DNA of 64,000 nucleotides from Paraburkholderia sp. D15 (GCF_029910215.1 NZ_CP110395.1:1550001-1614000); one strand, 5' to 3'. Counted from the stretch's first letter, positions 27,792-39,243 are shown. Made by a program: numbers and translations. Notes: generated by a model from the letters alone, not told the origin.

Positions 27792-29300
27792 GTGACCTTC
27801 ATCCCGGCCGCCGCGCAGCGCGCTCAATCCTCATCTTCCGCGGTTCCGCTGCTGCGCCATTACGTCGATGGCGAATTCATCGCCAGCGCCGCCACCTTCG
27901 CTAACATCAGCCCGGTCGACGGCCGCGAACTCGCGCAGGTGTGCGAGGCCGACGCCGCCACCGTCGACGCCGCCGTGCGTGCCGCGGTGGCCGCGCAGCG
28001 CGCCGGCTGGCGCGACACCACGCCGGCGCAGCGCGCCGACTGGCTGCACAGGATCGCCGACGGCATTCAGGCGCGTTTCGACGAATTCGTCGCCGCCGAA
28101 GTCGCGGACACCGGCCGCCCGCTCGAGCAGGCGCGCAAGCTCGACATCGCGCGCGGCATCGCCAACTTCCGCACTTTCGCGGACCTGATCCGCACGGCCA
28201 ACAGCGAGTTCTTCGAAACCCACGCGGCGGACGGCAGCGAGCTGATCAACTACGTGACGCGCAAACCGCTCGGCGTGGTCGGCATCATCTCGCCGTGGAA
28301 TCTGCCGCTGCTGTTGTTCACGTGGAAAGTCGCCCCGGCGCTCGCGATGGGCAACTGCGTGGTCGCCAAGCCTTCCGAGGAAACGCCGGGCTCGGCGACG
28401 CTGCTCGCCGAGGTCATGCACGACATCGGTCTGCCGCGCGGCGTGTTCAATCTGATCCACGGTCACGGGCCGAATGCGGCGGGCGAATTCCTGACGCGTC
28501 ATCCGAAGATCGACGCCATCACGTTCACCGGCGAATCGCGCACCGGCAGCACGATCATGAAGACCGTCGCCGACGGCGTGAAGGGAATCTCCTTCGAACT
28601 CGGCGGCAAGAACGCGGCCGTGGTGTTCGCCGACGCGGACTTCGACGAGGCGGTCGCCGGCGTGCTGAAGTCGAGCTTCACGAACGCGGGCCAGGTGTGT
28701 CTGTGCAGCGAGCGCGTGTATGTCGAGCGGCCGATCTTCGAGCGCTTCGTCGCGGCGCTGAAGGAGAAGACCGAGGCGCTGCGCGTCGGCGCGCCGGACG
28801 ATCCCGCTACCACGATGGGGCCGCTGATCTCGCGCGGCCATCGCGAGAAGGTGCTGTCGTATTTCCGTCTCGCGGTCGAAGAAGGCGCCACGGTCGTCAC
28901 GGGCGGTCAGGCGCCGCAATTCGGCGATGCGCGCGACCACGGCGCGTTCGTGCTGCCGACCATCTGGACCGGTCTTGCCGACGACGCCCGCTGCGTGAAG
29001 GAAGAAATCTTCGGACCGGTGTGCCACATCGCGCCGTTCGATAGCGAAGACGAAGTGATCGAGCGCGTGAACGACAGCGCGTACGGTCTTGCGGCCAGCA
29101 TCTGGACCACGCATCTCGCGCGCGGTCATCGCGTGGCGCGGCGGATCGAAACCGGCATCGTGTGGGTCAACGCGTGGTTCGTGCGCGATCTGCGTACGCC
29201 GTTCGGCGGCACCAAGCTGTCGGGGATCGGCCGCGAGGGCGGGCGTCATTCGCTCGACTTCTATTCGGAACTGACCAACGTTTGCGTGAGGATCGCATGA
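27792..29300 (+). CDS. nbaE: 2-aminomuconate 6-semialdehyde dehydrogenase
   Basis: A 502-residue NAD-dependent aldehyde dehydrogenase. General base E269 is in '[10 protein letters not shown]' and nucleophile C303 in '[17 protein letters not shown]'; the substrate region '[19 protein letters not shown]' matches the aminomuconate/hydroxymuconate semialdehyde group (AmnC, NbaE, XylG). GTG start with AGGAG before it. In this operon, beside 3-hydroxyanthranilate dioxygenase and ACMS decarboxylase, the expected reaction is oxidation of 2-aminomuconate semialdehyde to 2-aminomuconate. The stop overlaps the next start (ATGA). Confidence 0.92.
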   Translation: MTFIPAAAQRAQSSSSAVPLLRHYVDGEFIASAATFANISPVDGRELAQVCEADAATVDAAVRAAVAAQRAGWRDTTPAQRADWLHRIADGIQARFDEFVAAEVADTGRPLEQARKLDIARGIANFRTFADLIRTANSEFFETHAADGSELINYVTRKPLGVVGIISPWNLPLLLFTWKVAPALAMGNCVVAKPSEETPGSATLLAEVMHDIGLPRGVFNLIHGHGPNAAGEFLTRHPKIDAITFTGESRTGSTIMKTVADGVKGISFELGGKNAAVVFADADFDEAVAGVLKSSFTNAGQVCLCSERVYVERPIFERFVAALKEKTEALRVGAPDDPATTMGPLISRGHREKVLSYFRLAVEEGATVVTGGQAPQFGDARDHGAFVLPTIWTGLADDARCVKEEIFGPVCHIAPFDSEDEVIERVNDSAYGLAASIWTTHLARGHRVARRIETGIVWVNAWFVRDLRTPFGGTKLSGIGREGGRHSLDFYSELTNVCVRIA

Positions 29301-30118
29301 CCACCGTCGACCTGAAAGCCGCGCTCGAGATCGCGACGGCGCTGTGGCAGGCACAGCAGAGCGGCGTGCCGGTCGCGCCGGTGCGCGGCGCGATCGAGGC
29401 GCTCGGCGGCGATCCGCTGGAAGCGGCGTACGCGGTGCAGCGCCTGAACACCGAGCGCAAGCTCGCGAGCGGGCGGCGTCTCGTGGGCCGCAAGATCGGC
29501 CTGACCTCGAAGGCGGTGCAGACGCAACTCGGCGTCGCTCAACCGGACTTCGGCATGTTGTTCGACGATATGTCGATCGCCGACGGCGAAGAGATCGACA
29601 TGTCGCGCACGCAGCAGCCGAAGGTGGAGGCGGAGATCGCGCTGGTGCTCGGCCGCGATCTGCCGCACGAGCGTCATACGATAGCCGACCTGATCGGCGC
29701 GACGGCCTACGCGTTGCCCGCGATCGAGATTGTCGGCAGCCGCGTCGCCAACTGGGATATCCGGTTGACGGATACGGTGGCCGACAACGCATCGAGCGGC
29801 CTGTTCGTACTCGGCAACCGCCCCGTCAAACTCGACGCGTTCGACGCGATCCAGTGCGGGATGGTGATGGAACGGCGCGGCGACCAGGTGAGCGTCGGCG
29901 TCGGCGCGGCCTGTCTCGGCAATCCGCTGTACGCGGCGGTGTGGCTCGCCAACACGATGACGCGCGTCGGCGCGCCGCTACAAGCCGGCGACATCGTGCT
30001 GACCGGCGCGCTCGGTCCCATGGCGGCCGTCAATGCAGGCGACGTGTTCACCGCCCATATCGAAGGACTCGGCTCCGTGAGCGCGAGTTTCGCCCACCAT
30101 TCCAACGCGCAGTCGTGA
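29297..30118 (+). CDS. 2-oxopent-4-enoate hydratase
   Basis: A 273-residue member of the FAH-like hydratase/decarboxylase family (MhpD, DmpE, NbaG). It adds water to 2-hydroxypenta-2,4-dienoate to give 4-hydroxy-2-oxovalerate. The metal-binding acidic residues lie in '[13 protein letters not shown]' and '[24 protein letters not shown]' (two blocks). It shares this fold with the decarboxylase at 32179, and the two enzymes are known to form a complex in meta-cleavage pathways. ATGA coupling with the dehydrogenase gene. Confidence 0.9.
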   Translation: MTTVDLKAALEIATALWQAQQSGVPVAPVRGAIEALGGDPLEAAYAVQRLNTERKLASGRRLVGRKIGLTSKAVQTQLGVAQPDFGMLFDDMSIADGEEIDMSRTQQPKVEAEIALVLGRDLPHERHTIADLIGATAYALPAIEIVGSRVANWDIRLTDTVADNASSGLFVLGNRPVKLDAFDAIQCGMVMERRGDQVSVGVGAACLGNPLYAAVWLANTMTRVGAPLQAGDIVLTGALGPMAAVNAGDVFTAHIEGLGSVSASFAHHSNAQS

Positions 30119-30129
30119 CCGGAAACGCC

Positions 30130-31080
30130 ATGCTCGATCAAACTCAACAGGACAAACAGGCCGTCGCCATCATCGGCTCCGGCAATATCGGCACCGATCT
30201 GATGATCAAGGTGCTGCGCCACGCGAAGCATCTGAAGATGGGCGCGATGGTCGGCATCGACCCGGCCTCGGACGGCCTCGCGCGCGCCGAGCGGCTCGGC
30301 GTGCCGACCACCGCGAACGGCATCGACGGTCTGGTCGCGCTGCCGGATTTCGGCGACATCCGCATCGCGTTCGATGCCACCTCGGCCGGCGCGCATCACC
30401 GGCACGCGGCGGTATTGCGCGAGCACGGCGTCACCGTGATCGATCTGACGCCGGCCGCGATCGGACCGTTCGTGGTGCCGGTGGTCAACCTGTTCGCGCA
30501 TCTCGATGCGCCGAACCTGAACATGGTGACCTGCGGCGGCCAGGCGACGATTCCGATCGTGCATGCGGTGTCGCGCGTCGCGCCGGTGCGCTATGCGGAA
30601 ATCGTCGCATCGATCGCGAGCCGTTCGGCCGGCCCCGGCACGCGCGCCAATATCGACGAGTTCACCGAGACCACTTCGAAGGCGATCGAAACGGTGGGCG
30701 GCGCCGCGCGCGGCAAGGCGATCATCGTGATGAATCCGGCCGAGCCGCCGCTGATCATGCGCGACACCGTGTACTGCCTGACCGACGAAAACGCCGATAC
30801 CGACGAGATCGAAAGCTCGATCCACGCGATGGTGGCGGCGGTCGCGAGCTACGTGCCGGGCTATCGCCTGAAGCAGGCCGTGCAGTTCGACCGCTACACG
30901 GCGGCGAATCCGCTTGCGCTGCACGCGAACGAGCGCCGCGCGGGACTGAAGGTCAGCGTGTTTCTCGAAGTGGAAGGCGCCGCGCATTACCTGCCTTCGT
31001 ATGCGGGGAACCTGGACATCATGACGTCGGCGGCGTTGGCCGCGGCCGAACAGATCGCGGCCAGCCGCGTCGCGGCGTAG
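30130..31080 (+). CDS. mhpF: acetaldehyde dehydrogenase (acylating)
   Basis: A 316-residue enzyme converting acetaldehyde, NAD+ and CoA to acetyl-CoA. NAD motif '[13 protein letters not shown]' at about 13-25 and catalytic C135 in '[11 protein letters not shown]'. It works as a channelled complex with the aldolase encoded next, passing acetaldehyde directly. It starts 11 bases after the hydratase stop. A perfect 16-pair hairpin follows in the gap before the aldolase gene. Confidence 0.96.
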   Translation: MLDQTQQDKQAVAIIGSGNIGTDLMIKVLRHAKHLKMGAMVGIDPASDGLARAERLGVPTTANGIDGLVALPDFGDIRIAFDATSAGAHHRHAAVLREHGVTVIDLTPAAIGPFVVPVVNLFAHLDAPNLNMVTCGGQATIPIVHAVSRVAPVRYAEIVASIASRSAGPGTRANIDEFTETTSKAIETVGGAARGKAIIVMNPAEPPLIMRDTVYCLTDENADTDEIESSIHAMVAAVASYVPGYRLKQAVQFDRYTAANPLALHANERRAGLKVSVFLEVEGAAHYLPSYAGNLDIMTSAALAAAEQIAASRVAA

Positions 31081-31116
31081 CGACGCCCGGCGTAGCGACG
31101 CCGGGCGTCGCTACGC
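31075..31116 (+). other. strong intercistronic hairpin inside the operon
   Basis: GCGTAGCGACGCCCGG at 31075-31090 is the exact reverse complement of 31101-31116, leaving a 10-base loop that itself repeats the motif CGTAGCGACG. The stem begins within the last codons of the dehydrogenase gene and ends 25 bases before the aldolase start. There is no T run, so it is more likely an mRNA-stabilising or processing element than a terminator. Confidence 0.75.
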
Positions 31117-31141
31117 AAACAAGGACATGAGGACGAAGGCA

Positions 31142-32182
31142 ATGAGCGATAGCAACAAGAAAATCTACGTGTCGGACGTGACGCTGCGCGACGGCATGCA
31201 CGCAATCCGCCATCAGTATTCGCTGGACCATGCACGCGCCATCGCGCGGGCGCTCGACGAAGCGGGCGTGGACAGCATCGAGGTCGCGCACGGCGACGGT
31301 CTGTCGGGGTCGAGCTTCAACTACGGTTTCGGCGCGCACACCGATCTCGAATGGATCGAGGCGGTGGCCGCGACCGTGCAGCGCGCGAAGGTCGCCACGC
31401 TGCTGTTGCCCGGCATCGGCACCGTGCACGATCTGCGCGCGGCGTACGACGCCGGCGCGCGCGTGGTGCGGATCGCCACGCACTGCACCGAGGCGGATAT
31501 TTCGAAGCAGCATATCGAGTACGCGCGCTCGCTCGGCATGGACACTGTCGGCTTCCTGATGATGTCGCATATGACCACGCCCGACGCGCTCGCGAAACAG
31601 GCGAAGCTGATGGAGAACTACGGCGCGCAGTGCGTGTACGTGGTCGATTCGGGCGGCGCGCTGAACATGCGCGACGTCGCCGAGCGTTTCGACGCGTTCA
31701 AGGCGGTGCTCGATCCCGCCACGCAGACCGGCATGCACGCGCACCACAATCTGTCGCTCGGCGTGGCGAATTCGATCGTCGCGCTCGAACGTGGTTGCGA
31801 CCGCATCGATGCGTCGTTGACCGGCATGGGCGCGGGCGCCGGCAATGCGCCGCTCGAAGTGTTCATCGCCGCGGTGGACCGCATGAAGCTGAATCACGGC
31901 TGCGACGTGAAGAAGCTGATCGACGCCGCCGAGGACATCGTGCGTCCGTTGCAGGAGCGGCCGGTGCGGGTGGACCGCGAGACGCTGGCGCTGGGTTACG
32001 CGGGCGTGTATTCGAGCTTCCTGCGCCACACGGAAGCGGCGGCCGCCAAATATGGCCTGTCGGCGTTCGAGATCATGGTCGAACTGGGCAAGCGGCGCAT
32101 GGTGGGCGGCCAGGAAGACATGATCGTCGACGTCGCGCTGGATCTGCTGAAGGCACGCGAGCTCGCGCAGGAGGCCGCATGA
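31142..32182 (+). CDS. dmpG: 4-hydroxy-2-oxovalerate aldolase
   Basis: A 346-residue TIM-barrel, metal-dependent aldolase that splits 4-hydroxy-2-oxovalerate into pyruvate and acetaldehyde. The N-terminal '[15 protein letters not shown]' has the catalytic Arg-Asp, and '[14 protein letters not shown]' gives the metal-binding His pair. Partner of the acylating dehydrogenase. Start at 31142 ('[13 protein letters not shown]') preferred to an in-frame ATG 15 bases earlier, which lies closer to the hairpin. Stop overlaps the next start (ATGA). Confidence 0.96.
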   Translation: MSDSNKKIYVSDVTLRDGMHAIRHQYSLDHARAIARALDEAGVDSIEVAHGDGLSGSSFNYGFGAHTDLEWIEAVAATVQRAKVATLLLPGIGTVHDLRAAYDAGARVVRIATHCTEADISKQHIEYARSLGMDTVGFLMMSHMTTPDALAKQAKLMENYGAQCVYVVDSGGALNMRDVAERFDAFKAVLDPATQTGMHAHHNLSLGVANSIVALERGCDRIDASLTGMGAGAGNAPLEVFIAAVDRMKLNHGCDVKKLIDAAEDIVRPLQERPVRVDRETLALGYAGVYSSFLRHTEAAAAKYGLSAFEIMVELGKRRMVGGQEDMIVDVALDLLKARELAQEAA

Positions 32183-32952
32183 TTTCGCTGGACGCACTCG
32201 CCGAGCGCATCGACGACGCCGCGCGCCACGCGGACCCGATCGCGCAACTCACCACCGGCACGCCGTTTTCGCTCGACGACGCGTACGCGATTCAACGCGC
32301 GTCGATCGAACGGCGCATTCATCGCGGCGAGAGCATGGTCGGCGTGAAGCTCGGCTTCACGAGCCGCGCGAAGATGATCCAGATGGGCGTGGATAGCCTG
32401 ATCTGGGGCTGGCTCACCGACGCGATGCTCGACGAAGACGGCGGCCGCGTTGCGCTCGACCGCTTCATCCACCCGCGCGTGGAACCCGAGGTCTGCTTTC
32501 TGACGAGCCGCGAGATCGACCGGCCGCTGACGCTGCTCGAAGCGTCGCGCTATCTGGAAGCCGCCGCGCCCGCGATGGAAATCATCGATTCGCGCTACCG
32601 CGACTTCAAGTTCACGCTGGAAGACGTGGTGGCCGACAACTGTTCGTCGGCGGGGCTCGTGGTCGGTCCGTGGAGCCGCCGTTTCGACGGCTTGCGCAAT
32701 GCGGGCGTGACCATGCGGATCGACGGCCGCGTCGTGCAGGCCGGCTCCACCGCCGCGATTCTCGGCGATCCGTTGCGCTCGGTCGTGCAGGCGTCGCGGC
32801 TGATTTCACAGAGCGGCCTCGTGCTGCCCGCCGGTTCGCTGATCATGGCGGGCGCCGCGACCGCCGCTCATCCGTTGCCGCGCGACGCGCACGTGCATTG
32901 CGTGGTCAACGGCCTCGGCAGCACTGAATTCACTACCCATCGACTGTCATGA
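32179..32952 (+). CDS. dmpH: 4-oxalocrotonate decarboxylase
   Basis: A 257-residue member of the FAH-like hydratase/decarboxylase family. It converts 2-oxo-3-hexenedioate (4-oxalocrotonate, keto form) to 2-hydroxypenta-2,4-dienoate and CO2. '[19 protein letters not shown]' and '[13 protein letters not shown]' mark the family, with the metal residues in the latter. Coupled by ATGA overlaps on both sides to the aldolase and the deaminase genes. Confidence 0.92.
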   Translation: MISLDALAERIDDAARHADPIAQLTTGTPFSLDDAYAIQRASIERRIHRGESMVGVKLGFTSRAKMIQMGVDSLIWGWLTDAMLDEDGGRVALDRFIHPRVEPEVCFLTSREIDRPLTLLEASRYLEAAAPAMEIIDSRYRDFKFTLEDVVADNCSSAGLVVGPWSRRFDGLRNAGVTMRIDGRVVQAGSTAAILGDPLRSVVQASRLISQSGLVLPAGSLIMAGAATAAHPLPRDAHVHCVVNGLGSTEFTTHRLS

Positions 32953-33404
32953 ACAACGCACAAAAAACTGAACTGAAAGGCGAAGCCGCGGTGCAGGGGC
33001 GCGTCGTGCCCGGCAAGGCGAAACCGCGCGGCCGCTTTCCGCACGTGACGCGGGCCGGCGACTTCCTGTTCGTGTCCGGCACCAGCTCGCGCCGTCCCGA
33101 CAATACGATCGCGGGCGCCAGCGCCGACGAACTCGGCACCGTGCAACTCGATATCCGCGAGCAGACGCGCGTGGTGATCGAGAACATTCGCGATATTCTT
33201 CAGAGCGAAGGCGCGGATCTGTCGAACCTCGTCGAGATCTCGTCGTTCCTCGTCAACATGAACGACTTCGGCGGCTACAACGCCGTGTACGGCGAGTACT
33301 TCGACGAAACCGGCCCGACCCGCACCACGGTCGCCGTGCATCAATTGCCGCATCCGCATCTGTTGATCGAGATGAAGGCGGTTGCGTACGCACCGAAACG
33401 CTAG
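32949..33404 (+). CDS. nbaF: 2-aminomuconate deaminase (RidA/YjgF fold)
   Basis: A 151-residue RidA-superfamily protein. '[25 protein letters not shown]' (two blocks) and '[19 protein letters not shown]' are the family landmarks; the N-terminus is about 20 residues longer than housekeeping RidA, as in AmnD/NbaF. It would hydrolyse 2-aminomuconate to 4-oxalocrotonate and ammonia, the step between the dehydrogenase at 27792 and the decarboxylase at 32179. Context supports this over general enamine deaminase activity. Confidence 0.88.
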   Translation: MNNAQKTELKGEAAVQGRVVPGKAKPRGRFPHVTRAGDFLFVSGTSSRRPDNTIAGASADELGTVQLDIREQTRVVIENIRDILQSEGADLSNLVEISSFLVNMNDFGGYNAVYGEYFDETGPTRTTVAVHQLPHPHLLIEMKAVAYAPKR

Positions 33405-33968
<564 letters not shown>

Positions 33969-33994
33969 CTCAATCGATACCCGACAGAATCACG

Positions 33995-35017
33995 ATGACA
34001 CTTCGAATCGACATGCATTCCCACTTCTTTCCGCCGATCACGCGGGAAGAGGCCGCGCGCCTGGACGCGGACAACGCGCCGTGGCTGAAGATCGACGCGG
34101 ACGGCGAACGCGGCATGATCATGACCGGCGAGAAGAGTTTTCGCCCGGTGTATCGCGCGCTGTGGGACCCGGCGCTGCGGATCGCCGAAATGGACGCGCT
34201 CGGCGTCGACATCCAGTTGATGTGCGCGACGCCGGTGATGTTCGGCTATCGCCATGACGCGGCCGCCGCGCACGCCTGGGCCGAGCGGATGAACGACCGC
34301 GCGCTCGAACTCTGCGCGTACGCGCCGCAACGGTTGATGGCGCTCGCCCAGGTGCCCTTGCAGGACGTCGATCTGGCGTGCCGCGAAGCGAGCCGTGCGC
34401 ATCGCGCCGGGCATCGCGGCGTGCAGATAGGCAACCACCTCGGCCCGCGCGATCTCGACGACGAACATCTCGTGACCTTCCTCACGCACTGCGCGAACGA
34501 CGGTATTCCGGTGCTGGTGCATCCGTGGGACATGATGACCGACGGCCGCATGAAGAAGTGGATGCTGCCGTGGCTCGTCGCGATGCCGGCGGAAACTCAA
34601 CTGAGCATGGTGTCGCTGATTCTCTCGGGCGCATTCGAGCGGATTCCGACAACGCTCAAGCTGTGTTTCGCGCATGGCGGCGGCAGCTTCGCGTTCCTGC
34701 TCGGCCGCGTGCAGAACGCGTGGGAACAGCGCGATATCGTGCGCGAGGATTGCCCGCATCCGCCAGTGTCGTATCTGGACCGCTTTCACGTGGATAGCGC
34801 GGTGTTCGACGAAGGCGCGCTGCGTCTGCTGGTCGACACGATGGGCGAGGACCACGTGCTGCTCGGCTCCGACTATCCGTTCCCGCTCGGCGAGCAGAAG
34901 ATCGGCGATCTCGTCGCGCGGCATCCGCGGTTGAGCGAGACCGCGAAGACGAAGATTCTCGGCGCGAATGCGCAGCGGTTCTTCGATCTGCCGGTCAGTG
35001 TCGCGAGCGCGGTCTGA
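33995..35017 (+). CDS. nbaD: 2-amino-3-carboxymuconate 6-semialdehyde decarboxylase (ACMSD)
   Basis: A 340-residue amidohydrolase-fold decarboxylase. Zinc ligands H8 and H10 ('DMHSHFFPP'), H176 ('LVHPWDMM'), catalytic H227 ('FAHGGGS') and D293 ('LGSDYPFP') are all present and offset by one from the Pseudomonas enzyme. It removes CO2 from the dioxygenase product to give 2-aminomuconate semialdehyde, diverting it from quinolinate. The start at ATG 33995 gives the expected N-terminus; the frame is open far upstream without homology. Confidence 0.97.
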   Translation: MTLRIDMHSHFFPPITREEAARLDADNAPWLKIDADGERGMIMTGEKSFRPVYRALWDPALRIAEMDALGVDIQLMCATPVMFGYRHDAAAAHAWAERMNDRALELCAYAPQRLMALAQVPLQDVDLACREASRAHRAGHRGVQIGNHLGPRDLDDEHLVTFLTHCANDGIPVLVHPWDMMTDGRMKKWMLPWLVAMPAETQLSMVSLILSGAFERIPTTLKLCFAHGGGSFAFLLGRVQNAWEQRDIVREDCPHPPVSYLDRFHVDSAVFDEGALRLLVDTMGEDHVLLGSDYPFPLGEQKIGDLVARHPRLSETAKTKILGANAQRFFDLPVSVASAV

Positions 35018-35135
35018 AGCACAGACCAGAGCGCGAACTGAAGCGCGGCCTAAACCGTTTCAGGCAAGGCGGCGCGTCGCGTCTGCTTTGCCTCAATCGA
35101 ATCATTGCAACAAGACATCACAGGAAACAAGCCAG

Positions 35136-36365
35136 ATGATCACCCGGGAACACTGCGCCGCGCTCGATGCGGCCGATACCTTGGCACACTGCCGCGCGCG
35201 CTTCGATCTGCCGGCGGACACGATTTACCTCGACGGCAACTCGCTCGGCGCGATGCCGGCGAATGTGCCCGCGCGTATCGAGGTGGCCTTGAAACAGGAA
35301 TGGGCGCATGGCCTGATCCGTTCATGGAACGACGCCGACTGGTACCCGGCGCCGCAACGCACCGGCAACAAGATCGCCAGGTTGATCGGCGCGGGGCAGG
35401 ACGAAGTGATCGTCGCCGATTCGACCTCGGTGAATCTGTTCAAGGTACTGGTGGCCGCCACGCGCATGCGCCCGGGCCGCAATGTGATTCTGGCCGAGCG
35501 CACCAATTTCCCGACCGATGTGTATATCGCGCAGAGCGTCGCCGAGATGACCGGCTGCGAATTGCGCTGCGTCGATCCGGACGAGATCGTCGGCGCGATC
35601 GACGACAGCGTCGCGATCGTTTCGCTCACGCACGTGAACTACAAGAGCGGCAAGCGCTACGACATGGAAGCGGTGACGCGTCAGGCGCATGAAGCAGGCG
35701 CGCTGATCGTGTGGGATCTGTGCCATTCGGCGGGCGCGATGCCGGTGAACCTGAACCGCTGCGACGCCGACTTCGCGGTGGGCTGCGGCTATAAGTATCT
35801 GAACGGCGGCCCGGGTGCGCCCGCGTTCGTGTTCGTGGCCTCGCGCCATATCGAGGCCGTGCGTCAGCCGCTGACCGGTTGGCATGGTCATTCGAAGCCG
35901 TTCGAGTTCACGCACGATTACGCGCCGCATCCGGGTATCGACCGGATGTTGACCGGCACCGCGCCGCAGCTCGGCGTGCTGGCGCTGGAGAGCGCGCTCG
36001 AAGCGTTCGACGGCGTCGATCTCGACGTGCTGCGCGAGAAAAGCGTGGCGCTCGGCAATCTGTTCATCGAACTGAGCGATCAGGAATTGCAGGGTCTCGG
36101 CTGCACGCTGGCGTCGCCGCGCAACGCGGACGAGCGTGGCAGCCAGGTGTCGCTCGCGCATGCGCAAGGCTACGCGATCATGCAGGCGCTGATCGATCGC
36201 AACGTGATCGGCGACTTCCGCGCGCCGGATATTCTGCGCTTCGGTTTTGCGCCGCTGTATGTGCGTTACGTGGACATCTGGGACACCATCGCGCAACTGA
36301 AGGACATCATTGCGAGCGACGCGTGGAATACCGAGGCGTTCAAGGCACGCAAGTCGGTGACCTGA
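35136..36365 (+). CDS. kynU: kynureninase
   Basis: A 409-residue PLP enzyme cleaving L-kynurenine or 3-hydroxykynurenine to (3-hydroxy)anthranilate and alanine. The PLP lysine is K220 in 'GCGYKYLNGGPGAPAF'; 'YLDGNSLGAMP' and 'VWDLCHSAGAMPV' are family blocks. AGGAAA ribosome site before ATG 35136. It follows ACMSD by 118 bases. Its place here makes 3-hydroxykynurenine the probable entry substrate, so tryptophan dioxygenase, formamidase and kynurenine 3-monooxygenase should be encoded elsewhere. Confidence 0.96.
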   Translation: MITREHCAALDAADTLAHCRARFDLPADTIYLDGNSLGAMPANVPARIEVALKQEWAHGLIRSWNDADWYPAPQRTGNKIARLIGAGQDEVIVADSTSVNLFKVLVAATRMRPGRNVILAERTNFPTDVYIAQSVAEMTGCELRCVDPDEIVGAIDDSVAIVSLTHVNYKSGKRYDMEAVTRQAHEAGALIVWDLCHSAGAMPVNLNRCDADFAVGCGYKYLNGGPGAPAFVFVASRHIEAVRQPLTGWHGHSKPFEFTHDYAPHPGIDRMLTGTAPQLGVLALESALEAFDGVDLDVLREKSVALGNLFIELSDQELQGLGCTLASPRNADERGSQVSLAHAQGYAIMQALIDRNVIGDFRAPDILRFGFAPLYVRYVDIWDTIAQLKDIIASDAWNTEAFKARKSVT

Positions 36366-36491
36366 GCAGGAAGAAGCCGCGGGGCATGAACGGAACGCGA
36401 GCGCCGCGGCTCGACGAATAACGGCAACACGACAGCGCGACACCGGCGCGCGCGTGCAAGACACGCGGGCGCAACCAGGAGGAGACACGAA

Positions 36492-37892
36492 ATGACGCAA
36501 GAGCAGCGAGGCTTCGACACGATTGTCGAACGCGAGAAGGGATTGCACCGCGGGTTATCGACGGGGCAGTTGTCGATGATCGCGATTGGTGGAGCGATTG
36601 GGACCGGGCTCTTTCTCGGCAGCGGATTCGCGATCGGATTTGCCGGGCCGAGCGTGCTGGTGAGCTATGCGATCGGCGCGCTGATCGCGTTGCTGCTGAT
36701 GGGGTGTCTGGCGGAGATGACGGTTGCGCATCCGACTTCGGGTTCGTTCGGGGCGTATGCGGAGCACTATATCGCGCCGTGGGCCGGGTTTCTGGTGCGC
36801 TACGCGTATTGGTCGTCCATCGTCTTCGCCGTGGGGACCGAGGTGACGGCGATCGCCGTCTATATGAAGTACTGGTTTCCCGCGGTGCCTGGGTGGTATT
36901 GGATCGTGGGGTTTTCGGCTGCCCTGATCGGCGTCAATTCGGTCAGCGTGAAGGTGTTCGGCGCAGTCGAGTATGTGTTTTCGATGCTGAAGATCGTGGC
37001 GATCGTCGGGTTTATTCTGCTTGGGGCGTATGTGGTTTTTGGTGCGCCGGCAGGGTCGCCGATCGGGTTCGGTAACTATTCTTCACATGGCGGGTTCTTT
37101 CCTAAAGGCATGTGGGGGACGTGGGTTGCCGTCATCGTGTCGATCTTCAGTTACCTCAGCATCGAGATGATCGCCGTTGCGGCAGGCGAGGCGCGCGATC
37201 CGCAGAAGGCCATTACCCAGGCGTTTCGGGCGACGATGTTCCGGTTGGTGTTCTTTTATCTGCTCACGCTGGCGTTGATGCTCGCTATCGTGCCGTGGAA
37301 TGCGGCTGGGACCGATGAGAGTCCGTTCGTGCGTGTGATGGCGGCGACGCATGTGCCGGGGGCGGCTGGGGTGATTAACTTCGTGATTCTGGTTGCTGCC
37401 TTGTCTGCGATGAATAGTCAGCTCTATATCACTACCCGGATGATGTTCTCGCTTTCGCGAGCAGGGTATGCGCCTCGGCGGCTTGGCGCCTTGAGTGCCA
37501 AGGGGGTGCCGGTTGCGGCTTTGTGGCTTTCTACTATCGGGATTGCTCTCGCTACCGTGCTGAATGTGGTTTATCCGGATGCTTCGTTTGTTTTGATGAT
37601 GTCCGTCTCTATGTTTGGGGCGATGTTTACCTGGTTGATGATCTTTGTTACGCATCTGTTTTTTCGGCGCGTTCATGCGAAGGAGTCGCTGGCGTTTCGG
37701 ATGTGGGGGTTTCCTTTTACTTCGTTGCTTGGGGCTGGGTTGATGGTCGCTGCGCTTGTGACTACCTGGTTTACTCGGGAGTTCAGGTTGACGTTGGTGA
37801 TTGGGGTGCCGTTTGTTGTTGCGTTGTTTGTTGTTTATTTTGTTTGGTATCGGGGGAGGGTGGTTGCCGGTGGGCAGGTTGAAGTGGTTTGA
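36492..37892 (+). CDS. amino-acid permease (APC/AAT family)
   Basis: A 466-residue protein with twelve membrane segments. The N-terminal 'LHRGLSTGQLSMIAIGGAIGTGLFLGSG' region (TM1 with the substrate-binding GxG) is typical of the AAT group. GGAGGAG ribosome site. As last gene of the kynurenine operon it is likely to import kynurenine, tryptophan or a related aromatic amino acid; this is inference from context. The coding strand becomes extremely G+T-rich toward the 3' end, next to the repeat. Confidence 0.92.
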   Translation: MTQEQRGFDTIVEREKGLHRGLSTGQLSMIAIGGAIGTGLFLGSGFAIGFAGPSVLVSYAIGALIALLLMGCLAEMTVAHPTSGSFGAYAEHYIAPWAGFLVRYAYWSSIVFAVGTEVTAIAVYMKYWFPAVPGWYWIVGFSAALIGVNSVSVKVFGAVEYVFSMLKIVAIVGFILLGAYVVFGAPAGSPIGFGNYSSHGGFFPKGMWGTWVAVIVSIFSYLSIEMIAVAAGEARDPQKAITQAFRATMFRLVFFYLLTLALMLAIVPWNAAGTDESPFVRVMAATHVPGAAGVINFVILVAALSAMNSQLYITTRMMFSLSRAGYAPRRLGALSAKGVPVAALWLSTIGIALATVLNVVYPDASFVLMMSVSMFGAMFTWLMIFVTHLFFRRVHAKESLAFRMWGFPFTSLLGAGLMVAALVTTWFTREFRLTLVIGVPFVVALFVVYFVWYRGRVVAGGQVEVV

Positions 37893-37914
37893 TTTCTTTT
37901 TTTCTCTTGTGGTT

Positions 37915-37964
37915 TGCGTGGGTTGCCCCTGTGCGGGGCGGCACCTACTTTTCTTTGCCGGCCG
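37915..37964 (+). repeat. structured repeat, left island arm, outer half (A)
   Basis: Same family as 7772-7868: the GCCCC/GGGGC hairpin followed by CACCTACTTTTCTTTG and the palindrome core CCGGCCG. The IS481 copy is inserted exactly in the core, duplicating CCGGCCG (37958-37964 and 39244-39250). Confidence 0.88.
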
Positions 37965-39243
37965 TGTATGGACCGGAGACATAGGTAACGGGTGTACGGA
38001 GACATGGGTAACACTCTTGGCGAGCGAATTGCCTGGAGCCGGTCATGCCCTGGAATCCGAGAGACACCATGAATCTGCGTCTGGAATTCGTCCATCTGGC
38101 CTTGCAGGAAGGCGCCAACCGTCGCGACCTGTGCCGGCGCTTTGGCATCAGTCCGAAGACCGGCTACAAGTGGCTTGAGCGCCACGCGCAGGGCGGCGTT
38201 GCCGCGCTGACAGATCACTCGCGCCGCCCCCTGCAGAATCCGGCGCGCACGCCACCGTCAGTCGAGCAGCAGGTAGTCGAACTGCGGCGGGCACACCCCG
38301 CCTGGGGTGGACGCAAGATCAGCCGGCGTCTGTGCGACCTGGGCCACAGGGACGTGCCGGCCCCGAGTACCGTGACGGACATCCTGCATCGTCACGGGCT
38401 CATCGACCCGGCTGCCTCCGAGGCCGCCACGGCCTGGCAGCGCTTCGAGCATGCACAGCCCAACGATCTCTGGCAGATGGATTTCAAGGGCTGGTTCGAC
38501 CTGCAGGACGGCCGCCACTGTTCGCCCCTGACCCTGCTGGACGATCATTCGCGCTACAACGTGACGCTCGATGCCTGCATTCGCACCGACACCCGGATCG
38601 TGCAGCATCATCTGCAGCGCACCTTCCGCCGCTATGGGCTGCCGCGGCGCATCAACGCGGACAACGGTTCGCCGTGGGGCAGCCCCAGCCAGCCGGGCCA
38701 GTTGACCGAACTGGCCATCTGGCTCATCCGGCTGGGTGTGCGCCTGTCACACAGCCGCGTGGCGCATCCGCAGACCAACGGCAAGGAGGAGCGGTTTCAC
38801 CGCACGCTGAAGGCCGAGGTGATCGCCGGACGCCACTTCAGGAATCTGTCCAGCGCGCAGCAGGCGTTCGATGAGTGGCGCACGGTCTACAACCATCAGC
38901 GCCCACATCAGGCGCTGGACATGGCGACCCCGGTTACGCGTTATCGACCGAGTCCGCGCGCCTATCCGGAGATCCTGCCGCCAATCGAGTACGGCGAAAA
39001 CGATCACGTGCAGTGCGTGAAGTGGAACGGCGAACTACGCTTCAGGAACCGGCGATTCAAGGTATCAAATGCATTGCAGAACCTGCCCGTGGCCATCCGC
39101 GCGCGCGTCGATGAAGAGAACTGCTACGACCTGTTTTTTGCGCATCACCGCTTCGGAACCATCAACCTGAACCAGCAGGAATGAGCGGATCATGTGTTAC
39201 CCATGTCTCCGCACATCTGTTACCTATGTCTCCGGTCTAAACA
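37965..39243 (+). mobile_element. IS481-family insertion sequence, copy 1
   Basis: 1279 bases. The ends begin TGT and share GACCGGAGACATAGGTAAC as terminal inverted repeat, with a second inner copy of the pattern 'CGGAGACATGGGTAACA' at each end. Flanked by a 7-base direct duplication CCGGCCG. One single-base difference from copy 2 was noticed (T at 38030, C at 47064). One transposase gene, intact. Confidence 0.95.
38045..39184 (+). CDS. IS481-family transposase, copy 1
   Basis: A 379-residue DDE transposase: N-terminal helix-turn-helix at about 15-60 ('ANRRDLCRRFGISPKTGYKW') and an rve integrase core with D in 'NDLWQMDFKGWF', D in 'RINADNGSPW' and E in 'QTNGKEERFHRTLK'. It is identical in sequence to the transposase at 47079-48218. 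No frameshift, so both copies may be active. Confidence 0.96.
   Translation: MPWNPRDTMNLRLEFVHLALQEGANRRDLCRRFGISPKTGYKWLERHAQGGVAALTDHSRRPLQNPARTPPSVEQQVVELRRAHPAWGGRKISRRLCDLGHRDVPAPSTVTDILHRHGLIDPAASEAATAWQRFEHAQPNDLWQMDFKGWFDLQDGRHCSPLTLLDDHSRYNVTLDACIRTDTRIVQHHLQRTFRRYGLPRRINADNGSPWGSPSQPGQLTELAIWLIRLGVRLSHSRVAHPQTNGKEERFHRTLKAEVIAGRHFRNLSSAQQAFDEWRTVYNHQRPHQALDMATPVTRYRPSPRAYPEILPPIEYGENDHVQCVKWNGELRFRNRRFKVSNALQNLPVAIRARVDEENCYDLFFAHHRFGTINLNQQE

Noticed and set aside
37893..37964. Calling the repeat palindrome after the permease gene a plain intrinsic terminator
   Set aside because: Hairpins are present but the same sequence recurs in mirrored pairs, including next to promoters, with IS insertions and no consistent T run; it is better described as a repeat, though it might also stop transcription.
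38258..38611. Antisense frame inside the IS481 transposase gene (also in copy 2)
   Set aside because: Identical in both copies only because the IS is duplicated; no homology or start signal.
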